This document shows positions 34,056 through 42,314 of a stretch of DNA of 64,000 nucleotides, one piece after another. Source of the stretch: Spirochaetales bacterium (GTDB lineage Bacteria; Spirochaetota; Spirochaetia; Treponematales; Treponemataceae); contig QKEL01000012.1 of NCBI GenBank assembly GCA_003252395.1, positions 186,001-250,000 of the forward strand, read 5' to 3'. The number at the start of each line of letters is the position of its first letter. The first letter of the stretch is position 1. The position numbers were made by a program, and so were the translations under genes. The notes below the pieces were generated by a model. The model made no database searches, was not told the origin of the DNA, and saw only the letters and a list, made by a program, of their open reading frames with translations.

Positions 34056-34544
34056 TTACCGTTGAACCAGGTACCGGCCGATCTCTTCGAGGCCCGGAAT
34101 GCTCCGGTATACGGGCTTCCCGGTACCGGCCTTTGCTTTATCGAAATTCACGGTTTTCATGTATAATTCGTTCACGTAATCGGCCAGGATCTTCAAATTG
34201 GCGCCGAAGTTGTTCATGGCCATCTCTCGGTAGACATGATTCGAATCGGTGGCCTTGCCCTGGCTAACGCCGGAAAGGCTTCGCAGGTTCGGCAGGACCT
34301 CGAGCCGCACCAGGTATATAAAGCGGGCCATCGCGTGTATCTGCGAGTACAATTCGTCGATATGCACTCCCTGGGAGGCGACGGTCTCGCTGTGCTCGGT
34401 CATATCGGAGATTCGCCGGGCAAGATCGGTATCAGAGAGGATTCCGGCGAGCGAGGGACGCAGAAAGCGGGTGGCAATATTCGAATTGTAATGTTCGGCG
34501 ACTTTTTCAATCGCCTCGACGATGGTTTGGTCGTGGATCATCAT
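34056..34544 (-). CDS. Unknown alpha-helical protein
   Basis: I do not recognise this 162-residue protein. It is predicted to be almost wholly helical and soluble, with no signal peptide, cysteine cluster or catalytic motif. Two ATG codons, at 34544 and 34541, are both possible. It has its own leaderless-type promoter, is divergent from the binding lipoprotein gene and converges on the aminotransferase terminator. Codon use matches its neighbours, so it is probably a real gene. Confidence 0.65.
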   Translation of the reverse strand: MMIHDQTIVEAIEKVAEHYNSNIATRFLRPSLAGILSDTDLARRISDMTEHSETVASQGVHIDELYSQIHAMARFIYLVRLEVLPNLRSLSGVSQGKATDSNHVYREMAMNNFGANLKILADYVNELYMKTVNFDKAKAGTGKPVYRSIPGLEEIGRYLVQR

Positions 34545-34552
34545 ATCGGCTC

Positions 34553-34582
34553 AGTATACCCCACAGATTCCCGAATTGGCAA
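34553..34582 (-). promoter_or_regulatory. Predicted leaderless promoter of the unknown helical gene
   Basis: On the minus strand TTGCCA (34582-34577), an 18-nt spacer and TATACT (34558-34553) end 8 nt before the ATG at 34544. No Shine-Dalgarno is present. Confidence 0.5.
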
Positions 34583-34606
34583 TCACCGTGCCGGATCGCG
34601 CCGGGA

Positions 34607-34635
34607 TTGACAACCCCCGGCCGGAACCCTACAGT
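34607..34635 (+). promoter_or_regulatory. Predicted leaderless promoter of the binding lipoprotein gene
   Basis: A perfect TTGACA (34607-34612), a 17-nt spacer and TACAGT (34630-34635) end 6 nt before the ATG at 34642. The intervening GGTGCC is not a convincing ribosome site. Confidence 0.5.
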
Positions 34636-34641
34636 GGTGCC

Positions 34642-35907
34642 ATGAATCGCCATTTTCCCCTTCGCGCGCTCGCCGTCTGCCTTTCGGGGCTTGCCCTTTC
34701 CGCCTGCGGGGGCAAAAAAACCGAACTCATGACCGTCTGGACCGACCGCAGCGAATTCGTCGCCTATGCAGAACTATTCAACGCGTCCCAATCGCAGTAT
34801 AAGGCCGTGGTGGAGTATCGAGAAAACCCCGCCCAGGCGTTGATCAATACGGACTCGCCCCCGGACGTGATCGTCGGGCCCTGGCTCAAGGGCGAAAAGG
34901 CCCGCGCGAAACTCATCCCCCTCGATTACCTTTTTAACGAGATCCGCATCAATCAAAGCTTATTCTACCGGCCGCTCCTTGAATTGGGAAACGTAAAGGG
35001 GCGCCAGTACCTATTGCCCGTGAGCTTTAACCTACCCGCCGTCATCTTTTCCAAAGACCGGCAGGCCCAGGTAACCGACAATTTTTTCATTTCCCTGGAT
35101 AAGATCAAGGAATTATCCCGGGAATTCAACGCCGAGAAAAACGGAACGGTTACCCGCATGGGTTTTTCGCCGCGATGGAACCCGGAATTCCTGTATATAC
35201 TGACCCGCATGTTCGGCGCGCAATACGAGGAAGGCGGGAAACTGTTCAGTTGGAACGCGAAAGGCCTATCGGAGGCCATGAATTACGTGCGGGACTGGTC
35301 GGAAACGATTAACGGCTCGCAGCGGGCCGAAGACGATTACCAATTCAAGAACCTGTACGACCCGCCATACCGGCAAGTGACCAGCGGCCGCTGCATGTTC
35401 TCGTACGTTTCGAGCAGGGACCTTTTAATTTTGCCGGCGGACAAGGTCGCGTCCATCGATTTCCGGTGGATCACGCGAAACGAGCTTACCCCGGTGGACG
35501 ACGGGATGATCTATCTCGGCATCTGCAAAAAGGCGCAGCGGCTAGAGGCTGCGGAGGCCTTCCTCATTTGGTTTTACGGCGAAAAGAACCAAAGGGCAAT
35601 GCTCCAGCGAAAGGCGGATCTGGGGCTCATGGACCGCAATTTCGGCATTGCCGACGGCTTTTCGTCGCTTCGCCCGGTTAACGAGAAAATCTTCCCCCTT
35701 TTCTACCCCAACCTGCTCGGCCACCTTCCCGCCCTGGAATCGCTCATGGCGCCGCGAATACTCCCGAACGATTGGGACACCCTGAAAGACGGGATTCTCA
35801 TGCCCTGGCTCACCGAAACCCTCGGCGCGCCCGAGCAAAAAGCCGGCGCGAAACCCGGCGCGGGCACCCTGGAATCACGAATACAGGACTGGCAAAAGGC
35901 TAATTGA
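34642..35907 (+). CDS. Orphan ABC-type extracellular solute-binding lipoprotein
   Basis: The 421-residue protein has a lipoprotein signal peptide with lipobox LSAC (Cys22) and a periplasmic-binding fold of family 1 type (LMTVWTDRSEFVAYAELFN, SPPDVIVGPW, DDGMIYLGICKKAQ). It should bind a sugar, oligosaccharide or similar solute at the membrane surface. No permease or ATPase genes are adjacent, so it either works with a transporter encoded elsewhere or has another role. The start is the ATG at 34642; the frame is open upstream but without a signal sequence. Confidence 0.8.
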   Translation: MNRHFPLRALAVCLSGLALSACGGKKTELMTVWTDRSEFVAYAELFNASQSQYKAVVEYRENPAQALINTDSPPDVIVGPWLKGEKARAKLIPLDYLFNEIRINQSLFYRPLLELGNVKGRQYLLPVSFNLPAVIFSKDRQAQVTDNFFISLDKIKELSREFNAEKNGTVTRMGFSPRWNPEFLYILTRMFGAQYEEGGKLFSWNAKGLSEAMNYVRDWSETINGSQRAEDDYQFKNLYDPPYRQVTSGRCMFSYVSSRDLLILPADKVASIDFRWITRNELTPVDDGMIYLGICKKAQRLEAAEAFLIWFYGEKNQRAMLQRKADLGLMDRNFGIADGFSSLRPVNEKIFPLFYPNLLGHLPALESLMAPRILPNDWDTLKDGILMPWLTETLGAPEQKAGAKPGAGTLESRIQDWQKAN

Positions 35908-35916
35908 TTTTTTTCT

Positions 35917-35943
35917 CAACCCGTCCTTCTCCCGACCCGATAA
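35917..35943 (+). promoter_or_regulatory. Possible sigma-28-like promoter
   Basis: CCCGATAA (35936-35943) matches seven of eight bases of the flagellar sigma-28 -10 GCCGATAA. The -35 region 15 nt upstream reads CAAC against TAAA, which is weak. Compare the much better site before fliS. Confidence 0.3.
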
Positions 35944-35965
35944 TGGAAGCAAGGAGGATGACGGT

Positions 35966-36358
35966 ATGTTGTCGAACATCGGATCGTTGCAAACCATTTC
36001 GTACAGCGCCGTTCCTTCCGCGTCGGCGGGAGGTCGGACCTATATACCCGTAGATCCCCATCAGTTCCTTTACTCGCAGTTCCAATACGTCGCGGGCATT
36101 CCCGCCGCCAAGGGCCAATCGGGAATCTCGGTTGACCGCCTGAAAATTCTCAATACCCTGATCGATCATCTGGTAAGCATGAAGGAAAAGAACGTGATGC
36201 CGAAGATCCAGGGAGAGACGAAACTGACCAACGACCAGATAGACACGCTTATCAAGCAATATCAGGAACAAATCCGCACCGTCACCGCCGCCGCCGAGAA
36301 CCTTCCCTACCGTCCCGCGCCGATAGAAACCGGCATCGCCGTTAACCTCGTCGCATAA
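35966..36358 (+). CDS. Unknown small protein
   Basis: I do not recognise this 130-residue protein. It has a Ser/Ala/Gly-rich N-terminal third, a central helical stretch (VDRLKILNTLIDHLVSMKEK) and a second helix before a Pro-rich end; there is no signal peptide. An excellent AAGGAGG lies 8 nt before the ATG. The possible sigma-28 -10 upstream would link it to motility, but this is speculative. It stands alone between the binding lipoprotein and pckG. Confidence 0.65.
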   Translation: MLSNIGSLQTISYSAVPSASAGGRTYIPVDPHQFLYSQFQYVAGIPAAKGQSGISVDRLKILNTLIDHLVSMKEKNVMPKIQGETKLTNDQIDTLIKQYQEQIRTVTAAAENLPYRPAPIETGIAVNLVA

Positions 36359-36360
36359 TA

Positions 36361-36389
36361 TTGTCAACGCCCTCTTACATCCCTTGAAT
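36361..36389 (+). promoter_or_regulatory. Possible pckG promoter
   Basis: TTGTCA (36361-36366), a 17-nt spacer and TTGAAT (36384-36389) would give a leader of about 70 nt that contains the short inverted repeat GGAG...CTCC (36424-36437). The -10 is a weak match. Confidence 0.35.
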
Positions 36390-36464
36390 AAAAGCCCGGT
36401 TTCCGCTATGTTTTTATCGATATGGAGCGAGAACTCCGCGATTATTACTATGTAAGGAGCTTTT

Positions 36465-38282
36465 ATGACTATTAATGACATCAAGCATCCCAAGCTGAAA
36501 GCCTGGGTTGAAGAAGTCGCGAAGATGTGCGAACCCAAAGACGTGTACGTCTGCGACGGAACGCAAGCCGAGTACGATCGACTCATGAAGATCATGATCG
36601 ATTCCGGACTCGCCACCCCCCTCAAGAAGCGCCCGAACAGCGTGCTGTTCCGCTCCCAGCCCTCCGACGTGGCGCGCGTAGAGAATCGAACCTACATCGC
36701 CAGCAAGACCAAAGAGGCCGCCGGCCCCACCAACAACTGGATCGATCCCAACGAGCTCAAGGCCACGATGAAGGGGCTTTACAAGGGCTGCATGAAGGGA
36801 CGCACCATGTACGTAATCCCCTTCTCCATGGGTCCCGTGGGCTCCGACATCGCCAAGATCGGCGTTGAACTCACCGACTCCGAATACGTCGTGTGCAACA
36901 TGGACATCATGACCCGCGTGGGAACCAAGGTCCTCGACGTGCTCGGCACCGCGGGCGAATACGTTCCCTGCCTCCACTCCGTGGGCAAACCGTTAGCCGA
37001 AGGCGAGACCGACAAGGGCCAGTGGCCCTGCGCTGATATCGACAACAAGTACATTTCCCACTTCCCGGAAGAGCGCGCCATTTGGTCCTACGGCTCGGGC
37101 TACGGCGGAAACGCCCTCCTCGGCAAGAAGTGCTTCGCGCTCCGCATCGCTTCCGTGCAGGCGAAGGAAGAAGGCTGGCTCGCCGAGCACATGCTCATCC
37201 TCAAGCTCACCAACCCCGAAGGCAAGGTGAAGTACGTTACCGGCGCCTTCCCCTCCGCTTGCGGAAAGACCAACCTCGCCATGCTTATCCCCACCATCCC
37301 CGGATGGAAGGTTGAGACCGTCGGCGACGACATCGCCTGGATGAAGTACGGCAAGGACGGAAGGCTCTACGCGATCAACCCCGAGGCGGGATTCTTCGGC
37401 GTTGCCCCCGGCACCAACGAGCAGTCCAACAAGAGCGCCATGGACTCCATCAAGAAGGACACCATCTTCACCAACTGCGCCCTCACCGAGGACGGAGACA
37501 TTTGGTGGGAGCAGATCGGCTACGACGCCCCCGGTCCTCTCGTTGACTGGAAGGGAAACAAGTGGGTACAGGACAAGGCCAATAAGGCCCAGGAACCCGC
37601 CGCCCACCCGAACGCCCGCTTTACCGCCCACGCGGACCACTGCCCCGCCATCGCGAAGGAATGGAACGATCCGGCCGGCGTGCCCATCGACGCCATCCTC
37701 TTCGGCGGACGCCGCCCCTCCACCATCCCGCTGGTCCATCAGGCCACCAGCTGGAACCACGGCGTGTTCCTCGGCTCCATCGTCGGTTCCGAGATCACCG
37801 CCGCCGCGCTTGACCTCAAGGCCGGCACCATCCGCCGCGATCCCTTCGCAATGCTCCCCTTCTGCGGCTACAACATGGGCGAGTACTTCCAGCACTGGAT
37901 CAACGTGGGCAAGAAGAGCACCGAGGACAAGCTCCCGAAGATCTTCTTCGTGAACTGGTTCCGCAAGAACGCCGAAGGCAAGTTCATGTGGCCCGGATAC
38001 GGCGACAATAGCCGCGTCCTCGCGTGGATTTTCGACCGCTGCGACGGCAAGGACAACGCCGTGAAGACCCAGATCGGCTGGATGCCCAAGGCAGACGCCC
38101 TCAATATCTCCGGCCTCGACGTAAAGAGCGAAACCATGAAGGAACTCCTCTCCGTGGACGTGGAAGGCTGGAAGAAGGAAATCGCGGACGTTCGGGCGAA
38201 CCATTACCCGAAGTTCGGCGACAAGCTCCCCAAAGAGCTCATGGCCGAAATGGAAGGCCTGGAAAAGAGGCTTAATGCCTAA
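36465..38282 (+). CDS. pckG: Phosphoenolpyruvate carboxykinase (GTP)
   Basis: The 605-residue enzyme interconverts oxaloacetate plus GTP with PEP, CO2 and GDP. In fermenters it often runs toward oxaloacetate. It has the GTP-type signature [13 protein letters not shown] (P-loop GKT), the metal and substrate motifs TVGDDIAWM and [13 protein letters not shown], and the guanine-binding region FVNWFRK. Length is normal. AAGGAG stands 6 nt before the ATG. Codon use looks optimised, as expected for an abundant protein. The stop codon lies in the loop of the first hairpin of an unusual 3' array. Confidence 0.98.
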   Translation: MTINDIKHPKLKAWVEEVAKMCEPKDVYVCDGTQAEYDRLMKIMIDSGLATPLKKRPNSVLFRSQPSDVARVENRTYIASKTKEAAGPTNNWIDPNELKATMKGLYKGCMKGRTMYVIPFSMGPVGSDIAKIGVELTDSEYVVCNMDIMTRVGTKVLDVLGTAGEYVPCLHSVGKPLAEGETDKGQWPCADIDNKYISHFPEERAIWSYGSGYGGNALLGKKCFALRIASVQAKEEGWLAEHMLILKLTNPEGKVKYVTGAFPSACGKTNLAMLIPTIPGWKVETVGDDIAWMKYGKDGRLYAINPEAGFFGVAPGTNEQSNKSAMDSIKKDTIFTNCALTEDGDIWWEQIGYDAPGPLVDWKGNKWVQDKANKAQEPAAHPNARFTAHADHCPAIAKEWNDPAGVPIDAILFGGRRPSTIPLVHQATSWNHGVFLGSIVGSEITAAALDLKAGTIRRDPFAMLPFCGYNMGEYFQHWINVGKKSTEDKLPKIFFVNWFRKNAEGKFMWPGYGDNSRVLAWIFDRCDGKDNAVKTQIGWMPKADALNISGLDVKSETMKELLSVDVEGWKKEIADVRANHYPKFGDKLPKELMAEMEGLEKRLNA

Positions 38283-38374
38283 CGGCATTAAGCGTGGAGA
38301 ATGACCCTCGGTCATTCTCCACGCCTAAACGCGTAAGCGTTTAATCCAAGTTGGAGACGCGTAAGCGGATCCAA
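38271..38374 (+). other. Tandem hairpin array after pckG
   Basis: Four hairpins stand in series. H1 has arms 38271-38279 and 38284-38292 with the TAA stop in its loop. H2 has a perfect 15-bp stem, 38292-38306 with 38310-38324, loop CTC. H3 has arms 38326-38332 and 38337-38343 with a GTAA tetraloop. H4 has TTGGA/TCCAA (38351-38355 and 38370-38374), then opposed GA/GA, then CGC-GTAA-GCG. ACGCGTAAGCG occurs twice. None has a T-tract; the true terminator follows at 38413. Likely an mRNA-stabilising or processed 3' structure. Confidence 0.7.
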
Positions 38375-38406
38375 CCAGGCTCAGGCGCCTCTCGGCGTTG
38401 GGGCAC

Positions 38407-38444
38407 AAAAAAACCGTACCGGATGACCGGTACGGTTTTTTTTT
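38407..38444. terminator. Bidirectional terminator between pckG and the TPR lipoprotein gene
   Basis: ACCGTACCGG (38413-38422) pairs perfectly with CCGGTACGGT (38427-38436) around ATGA, with an A-run on the left and nine T on the right, so it can end transcripts from both sides. Confidence 0.92.
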
Positions 38445-39567
38445 AAGTCCCCGCTTTTCCCATAATCCTCGAGAGATCCGCCCCGCTCACGGCGTTTTGG
38501 GGGCGAAAATGCTTGCCGTCTGGCAAGGCCATAATCTCGGATTCCACGCACCCCATGACCGAATCGAAGAAGGGGGAACCGATCGGAATATCGGGTATGG
38601 GCGCGGCGCTTTCCGCCGCGCCGGTCCACCGTTTTGAGTATTTGTTCAGGATCGATTTGTCCGCGCGGTTTTCCGCGATGCCATGCCAGACGAACCAGGC
38701 GGTTTCGGCGCGGCTAACCGAATCGGAAAGGAGGGGGAACGTGCCGTTTTCCCGGGCAGGCACTAAGCCGGAGGCTATCAGTTTCGGGAAAAGCTTCTGC
38801 GCCGACGTCGGTTTTCCCGCGGTCTCAAAATTAAGGAACGCAGTTTTAGCGAGGCACCAGGTCACCGTATCCTGCCACGAAACGGAAGGCGAGGCGAGGA
38901 TGGCGGAAAGGGTTTCGTCTTCGGCCGAGAGCGCGCCGCGAAGTTCCCAGGCCCGATCGCGAACGGATTGGTACGTTTCCCGGTAGAATGAAGGAAGCCG
39001 GCTTAACGCGCCGTCGAAGGCGGCGACGGAATCCGCGTATTTACCGAGCCGTGAAAGGAATAAGGCGCGCTCGACGGAAAGCCGGGGGTCGCCAGGCTCG
39101 ATCAGGAGCGCCTGTTCAAGCGAAGCGAGGCCAGCGTCGTCGTTTTTCGCGAGCCGGGCGCCCAGGATCGCCGTCGGTACGTCCGAGGGCAAAAGGCGTT
39201 TTGCCGCGTCGTAGCGCTTCGCCGCGTCGCTCCGTTTTCCCGCGCTCAGGTACAGCCGGCCGGACCAGGCCAATAGCCTGGATTGAAAAACGGTATCGCT
39301 CGCGTTCAGTTTTTCCAATGCGGCAATTTTCGCGCGGGCCGCCTCGATCGCGGAGGCCTTCTCCTTGCCCGTCAGGGAGTCAACGCGAACCGCGTCTTCC
39401 TCTACCGCGGACAAACGATCCGCGAGGGTTTGATCGTCGATTGATACCAGGTGATCGTCTTGCATGGTAGCGCAAGAACCCAAGAGGGCAGCGAGGCAGG
39501 CGGCGTACAGCGACGCCATCGCGACCTTGCCCGCGCCCCGCGCGACAGAGAACCGTGCGCCGCTCAT
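38443..39567 (-). CDS. TPR lipoprotein with SLH-like C-terminus
   Basis: The 374-residue protein starts at the ATG at 39567, with AAGGAG 8 nt upstream, and has a lipobox LGSC (Cys32). Helical TPR-like repeats occupy about 85-235. The last 120 residues contain two stretches resembling S-layer homology repeats: SVSRAETAWFVWHGIAENR, and SPFFDSVMGCVESEI leading to FRPQNAVSGADLSRIM. SLH domains usually bind cell-wall polymers. Its start codon shares one base with a TAA (TAATG) that ends the frame of the upstream propeller gene beyond its amber codon, so the two genes were evidently translationally coupled. Confidence 0.75.
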   Translation of the reverse strand: MSGARFSVARGAGKVAMASLYAACLAALLGSCATMQDDHLVSIDDQTLADRLSAVEEDAVRVDSLTGKEKASAIEAARAKIAALEKLNASDTVFQSRLLAWSGRLYLSAGKRSDAAKRYDAAKRLLPSDVPTAILGARLAKNDDAGLASLEQALLIEPGDPRLSVERALFLSRLGKYADSVAAFDGALSRLPSFYRETYQSVRDRAWELRGALSAEDETLSAILASPSVSWQDTVTWCLAKTAFLNFETAGKPTSAQKLFPKLIASGLVPARENGTFPLLSDSVSRAETAWFVWHGIAENRADKSILNKYSKRWTGAAESAAPIPDIPIGSPFFDSVMGCVESEIMALPDGKHFRPQNAVSGADLSRIMGKAGT

Positions 39568-39830
39568 TATTTCCGCTCCTTGCGGAATTGCCATCCCGCT
39601 ATGGTGTTATCCATCGTTACCGCGAGGCAATCCATGTCGCCGTCGCCATTTAAATCGCCGAACCAGGGCTCGCCCCACGCGGCGAGTGGAAAGCCGCCAA
39701 GCAGGCCGAAGGAGGCAGAATAGCCGTACAGCGCGTTGCCGTCGCCGGTAACGAAAATCTCGGGGCTTCCGTCGCGGTCCGCGTCGGCGGAGACCAGGTG
39801 AGCCCCCTCCGCCTTGAAATCGGGAATGGA
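39567..39830 (-). pseudogene. Detached 3' end of the DUF3352/propeller gene (after in-frame TAG)
   Basis: The frame of the upstream gene continues without change past the TAG at 39831-39833 for 87 more codons to a TAA that overlaps the next ATG. The translated stretch is coherent and family-like: DADRDGSPEIFVTGDGNALY and GDLNGDGDMDCLAV are FG-GAP/calcium-loop motifs that would complete the beta-propeller. There is no internal start with a ribosome site. It is therefore a cut-off piece, expressed only by readthrough, or the result of a recent nonsense mutation or sequencing error. Confidence 0.75.
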
Positions 39831-42275
39831 CTAGGAAAGGACCTCGCCTTCGGGACTCACGCGCCAGAGGGTGCCGTCGGCGGACAGGCACCACAGATAG
39901 GCGCCGTCCCACACCGGTTGGGCGTAAAAGACGCCTTCCAGTCTCGCCGGGAAATTGGGCTTTACCGCCCCCTCCCCGTCGAAGAGGAAGAGATCGCCCG
40001 CCTGGGTAATGAAGGCTACCTGCGGTTTTGAAACCGAGCCGAACAATACCGGCGACCCGTAGGCAATGCCCGTGACGGTTTGGGGCCAACCCGTTTTCGG
40101 CGCGCCCGTTTCGTCGGTGAGCCACACTTGCGAAAAGAAACTCTTTGGGTACATGGCCATCGTCGTCGTTTTCCCGTCGGTCAGGAACGATGGCGGGGAA
40201 CGTATAGGATCGGTGAAGGGCATGGAAACGGCGGTTACCGTTCCGTCCGAACTCACGGCGCGCAGGGATGAATCGGGATCGGCCAAGTACAGGGTTCCGT
40301 TAAACGCGGCGGGTTTCGCCGTAGGGCGAATTCCGGTAACCACGGGAAAGCCGGCGACCGGTTTCAGGTTTCCGTCCAGCAAGGATACCTCGCCCTCGTC
40401 GGTCACTGCCCAAATCGAGGGATCGTTCGGCGTATCGGGCGCCGTTTCGGGATCGAAGGTAAAGGTTAAGGGCCGGCCGGGCGCGTACCGCGACCACGAT
40501 CCCGCCGCGGGGTCGTACGCGGACAACGCGGACCCGCCTTCCACGCAGACGATCCGAAGCCCGCCCTTCTTAGCGAAGCGGATAACGCCCACCGCGGTCC
40601 CCAGGGAAGGCCGAGGCGCGGGGTTACCCCGGTCGTTCGAGCCGGCAACGGGCTCTCCGCCCCTATCCGCGCCCGGAATCAGCGGAAAGCCGGGGATGGG
40701 AGCGAGTCCCCCGCCCGTCCCGGGTACCGCCGAAAGATTCATGGTTATGGTCCCCGCAGTCCACCGGACCGAGAGACAGCCCTGCGCGTACAGGCCCAAC
40801 ACGCGTTGAACGGGGCCGGTCCCTTTCAGGAAGAACGGAACCGACCGGTCAAGGGTATAAAAAAGGCTCGCCGAAACGCGGGAAGACTCATTTCCGGCAA
40901 GGTTTTGCCAGGTTTCGTTTCGGGCAAGGGTTTCGCCCTTCCGCCGCGACGAAACCGCCGCGAGCAGGGTTTCCGGCGATTCGGAGGCCAAAAAGTACCC
41001 GTCATCCACGATCCAATACGGGGAAGGCAAACGGACGGAAAACATCGTGAGCAAGCCCGAAAGGAAGTCGGGCAGTTTCAGCCTAGAAATGCGATACCCG
41101 TCCAGTACGGTGGAATCGTCGCCCGTTACCGCCACCGAGGAAAGAAGGCGGTCAAAGGCCCTTTTGCGCGCCCCTTCGTCGGCTATTTGGAGGGCGAAAA
41201 CCGGTTTCGGCCTGCCTTCCAAACCGAATACCGCCACATCGGGCCCTATCCAGTCGAAAAGGAGCTCGTTCAAGCCGATCCCGAAAAGGAGCCTCGAGGC
41301 ACGGTCGGCGCTTTCGAGATTGGCGGCGGCACGGGGATCCAAATCGCGATACGCGGCGAGCAGGGAATTCACATTCCCCGCGGAAAGCAGGGTTTCGTAC
41401 TGGGTAGACGCCGGAAGCCGCGAGAGCAGGGCGGGAACCGCGGAATCCTTGGCCATCAAATCGCTTACCGACTGCAGGCCCGACGTTACCCGGGCCGACA
41501 CGGACAGGTCAAGCCGATCGCGCTGAACGCTTACCGTTACCTCGGAATAGCCGTCCCACGAGAGGGATCGGACCAAGGGGCCGAGTATCGGGTCTTCCGC
41601 GGGCAACGAGGCGGCGATAAAGTCCGGATTCGCTAAAATGCCGGCGTTGAAGCTTCGCTTTGAAAACTGATGGGTAACCAACGCGGTATTCGCGGCCGGC
41701 CCGGCGATCATGAGCTCAAGCATGGCCGAGGAGTCGGACGCCATAAGGAGGTTGCCGCGTACTACCGCGTAAACGACGGCGCCCGAAGGATCGCGGTATT
41801 CAAACCGGGAAAGCTTGCCCGCCTGCACGTAATACAGATTCGGGACGTTTACTCGCCCCATGAACGAGGGAAGCAGCGAAAGGAAGGAGGAAAGACGGCC
41901 CGTGTCGAACGATACGGCCCAATGCCCGTCCGGGTAGAGGCCCGCCGCGAGCTCGCCGTTCAAGGCGCCGAGGAGGGCCCGTTTTCCGAAGAACGACGAA
42001 TCGCGCAAGAGCGTCACCAAAGGGACCGCGGCGGTGAACGCCGGATCGGAGAGAATCTCGCCTACGGTTTCGTGGTCGGCCAACCGTTCAAGGGTCTCGC
42101 TGAAGCGCGGTACCCGAACGCCGAGGGAAAACCCCTCGGGGATAGCCGAAACCGGCGACGACCGCCCGATGAACGAAACGGCCACGAAACCGAGCGGGAC
42201 GAACACGATAAGGGAAAAAACCACGGCAAGGGCGATTAGAACGCCGCGTCCGCGACGCTTATTTGATTTTTCCAT
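39831..42275 (-). CDS. Membrane-anchored DUF3352-like protein with C-terminal beta-propeller, truncated by TAG
   Basis: The 814-residue product has a basic N-terminus and one membrane helix (about 12-34), a long region resembling DUF3352 (residues about 45-540) and a Gly/Pro-rich linker. A PQQ/FG-GAP-like propeller follows (FVPLGF near the start; PVWDGAYLWCLSADGTLWRV near the end). It stops at TAG (39831-39833), although the same frame stays open for 87 further codons. Intact, the protein would have about 901 residues. It has no Shine-Dalgarno close to the ATG; a weak leaderless-type promoter (TTGATT, 17 nt, GAAAAT, 6 nt) is possible. Function unknown. Confidence 0.72.
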   Translation of the reverse strand: MEKSNKRRGRGVLIALAVVFSLIVFVPLGFVAVSFIGRSSPVSAIPEGFSLGVRVPRFSETLERLADHETVGEILSDPAFTAAVPLVTLLRDSSFFGKRALLGALNGELAAGLYPDGHWAVSFDTGRLSSFLSLLPSFMGRVNVPNLYYVQAGKLSRFEYRDPSGAVVYAVVRGNLLMASDSSAMLELMIAGPAANTALVTHQFSKRSFNAGILANPDFIAASLPAEDPILGPLVRSLSWDGYSEVTVSVQRDRLDLSVSARVTSGLQSVSDLMAKDSAVPALLSRLPASTQYETLLSAGNVNSLLAAYRDLDPRAAANLESADRASRLLFGIGLNELLFDWIGPDVAVFGLEGRPKPVFALQIADEGARKRAFDRLLSSVAVTGDDSTVLDGYRISRLKLPDFLSGLLTMFSVRLPSPYWIVDDGYFLASESPETLLAAVSSRRKGETLARNETWQNLAGNESSRVSASLFYTLDRSVPFFLKGTGPVQRVLGLYAQGCLSVRWTAGTITMNLSAVPGTGGGLAPIPGFPLIPGADRGGEPVAGSNDRGNPAPRPSLGTAVGVIRFAKKGGLRIVCVEGGSALSAYDPAAGSWSRYAPGRPLTFTFDPETAPDTPNDPSIWAVTDEGEVSLLDGNLKPVAGFPVVTGIRPTAKPAAFNGTLYLADPDSSLRAVSSDGTVTAVSMPFTDPIRSPPSFLTDGKTTTMAMYPKSFFSQVWLTDETGAPKTGWPQTVTGIAYGSPVLFGSVSKPQVAFITQAGDLFLFDGEGAVKPNFPARLEGVFYAQPVWDGAYLWCLSADGTLWRVSPEGEVLS

Positions 42276-42314
42276 GGAATGATTTTCCCCCGATTTGGCG
42301 AAAAAATCAATTCA

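Noticed and set aside
39831..39833. Pyrrolysine or genome-wide TAG recoding as explanation of the in-frame amber codon.
   Set aside because: TAG ends era (110-112) and the FlgN-like gene (62926-62928) at normal family lengths, so it is an ordinary stop here. The affected protein is not a methylamine methyltransferase. Local readthrough remains possible but needs evidence.
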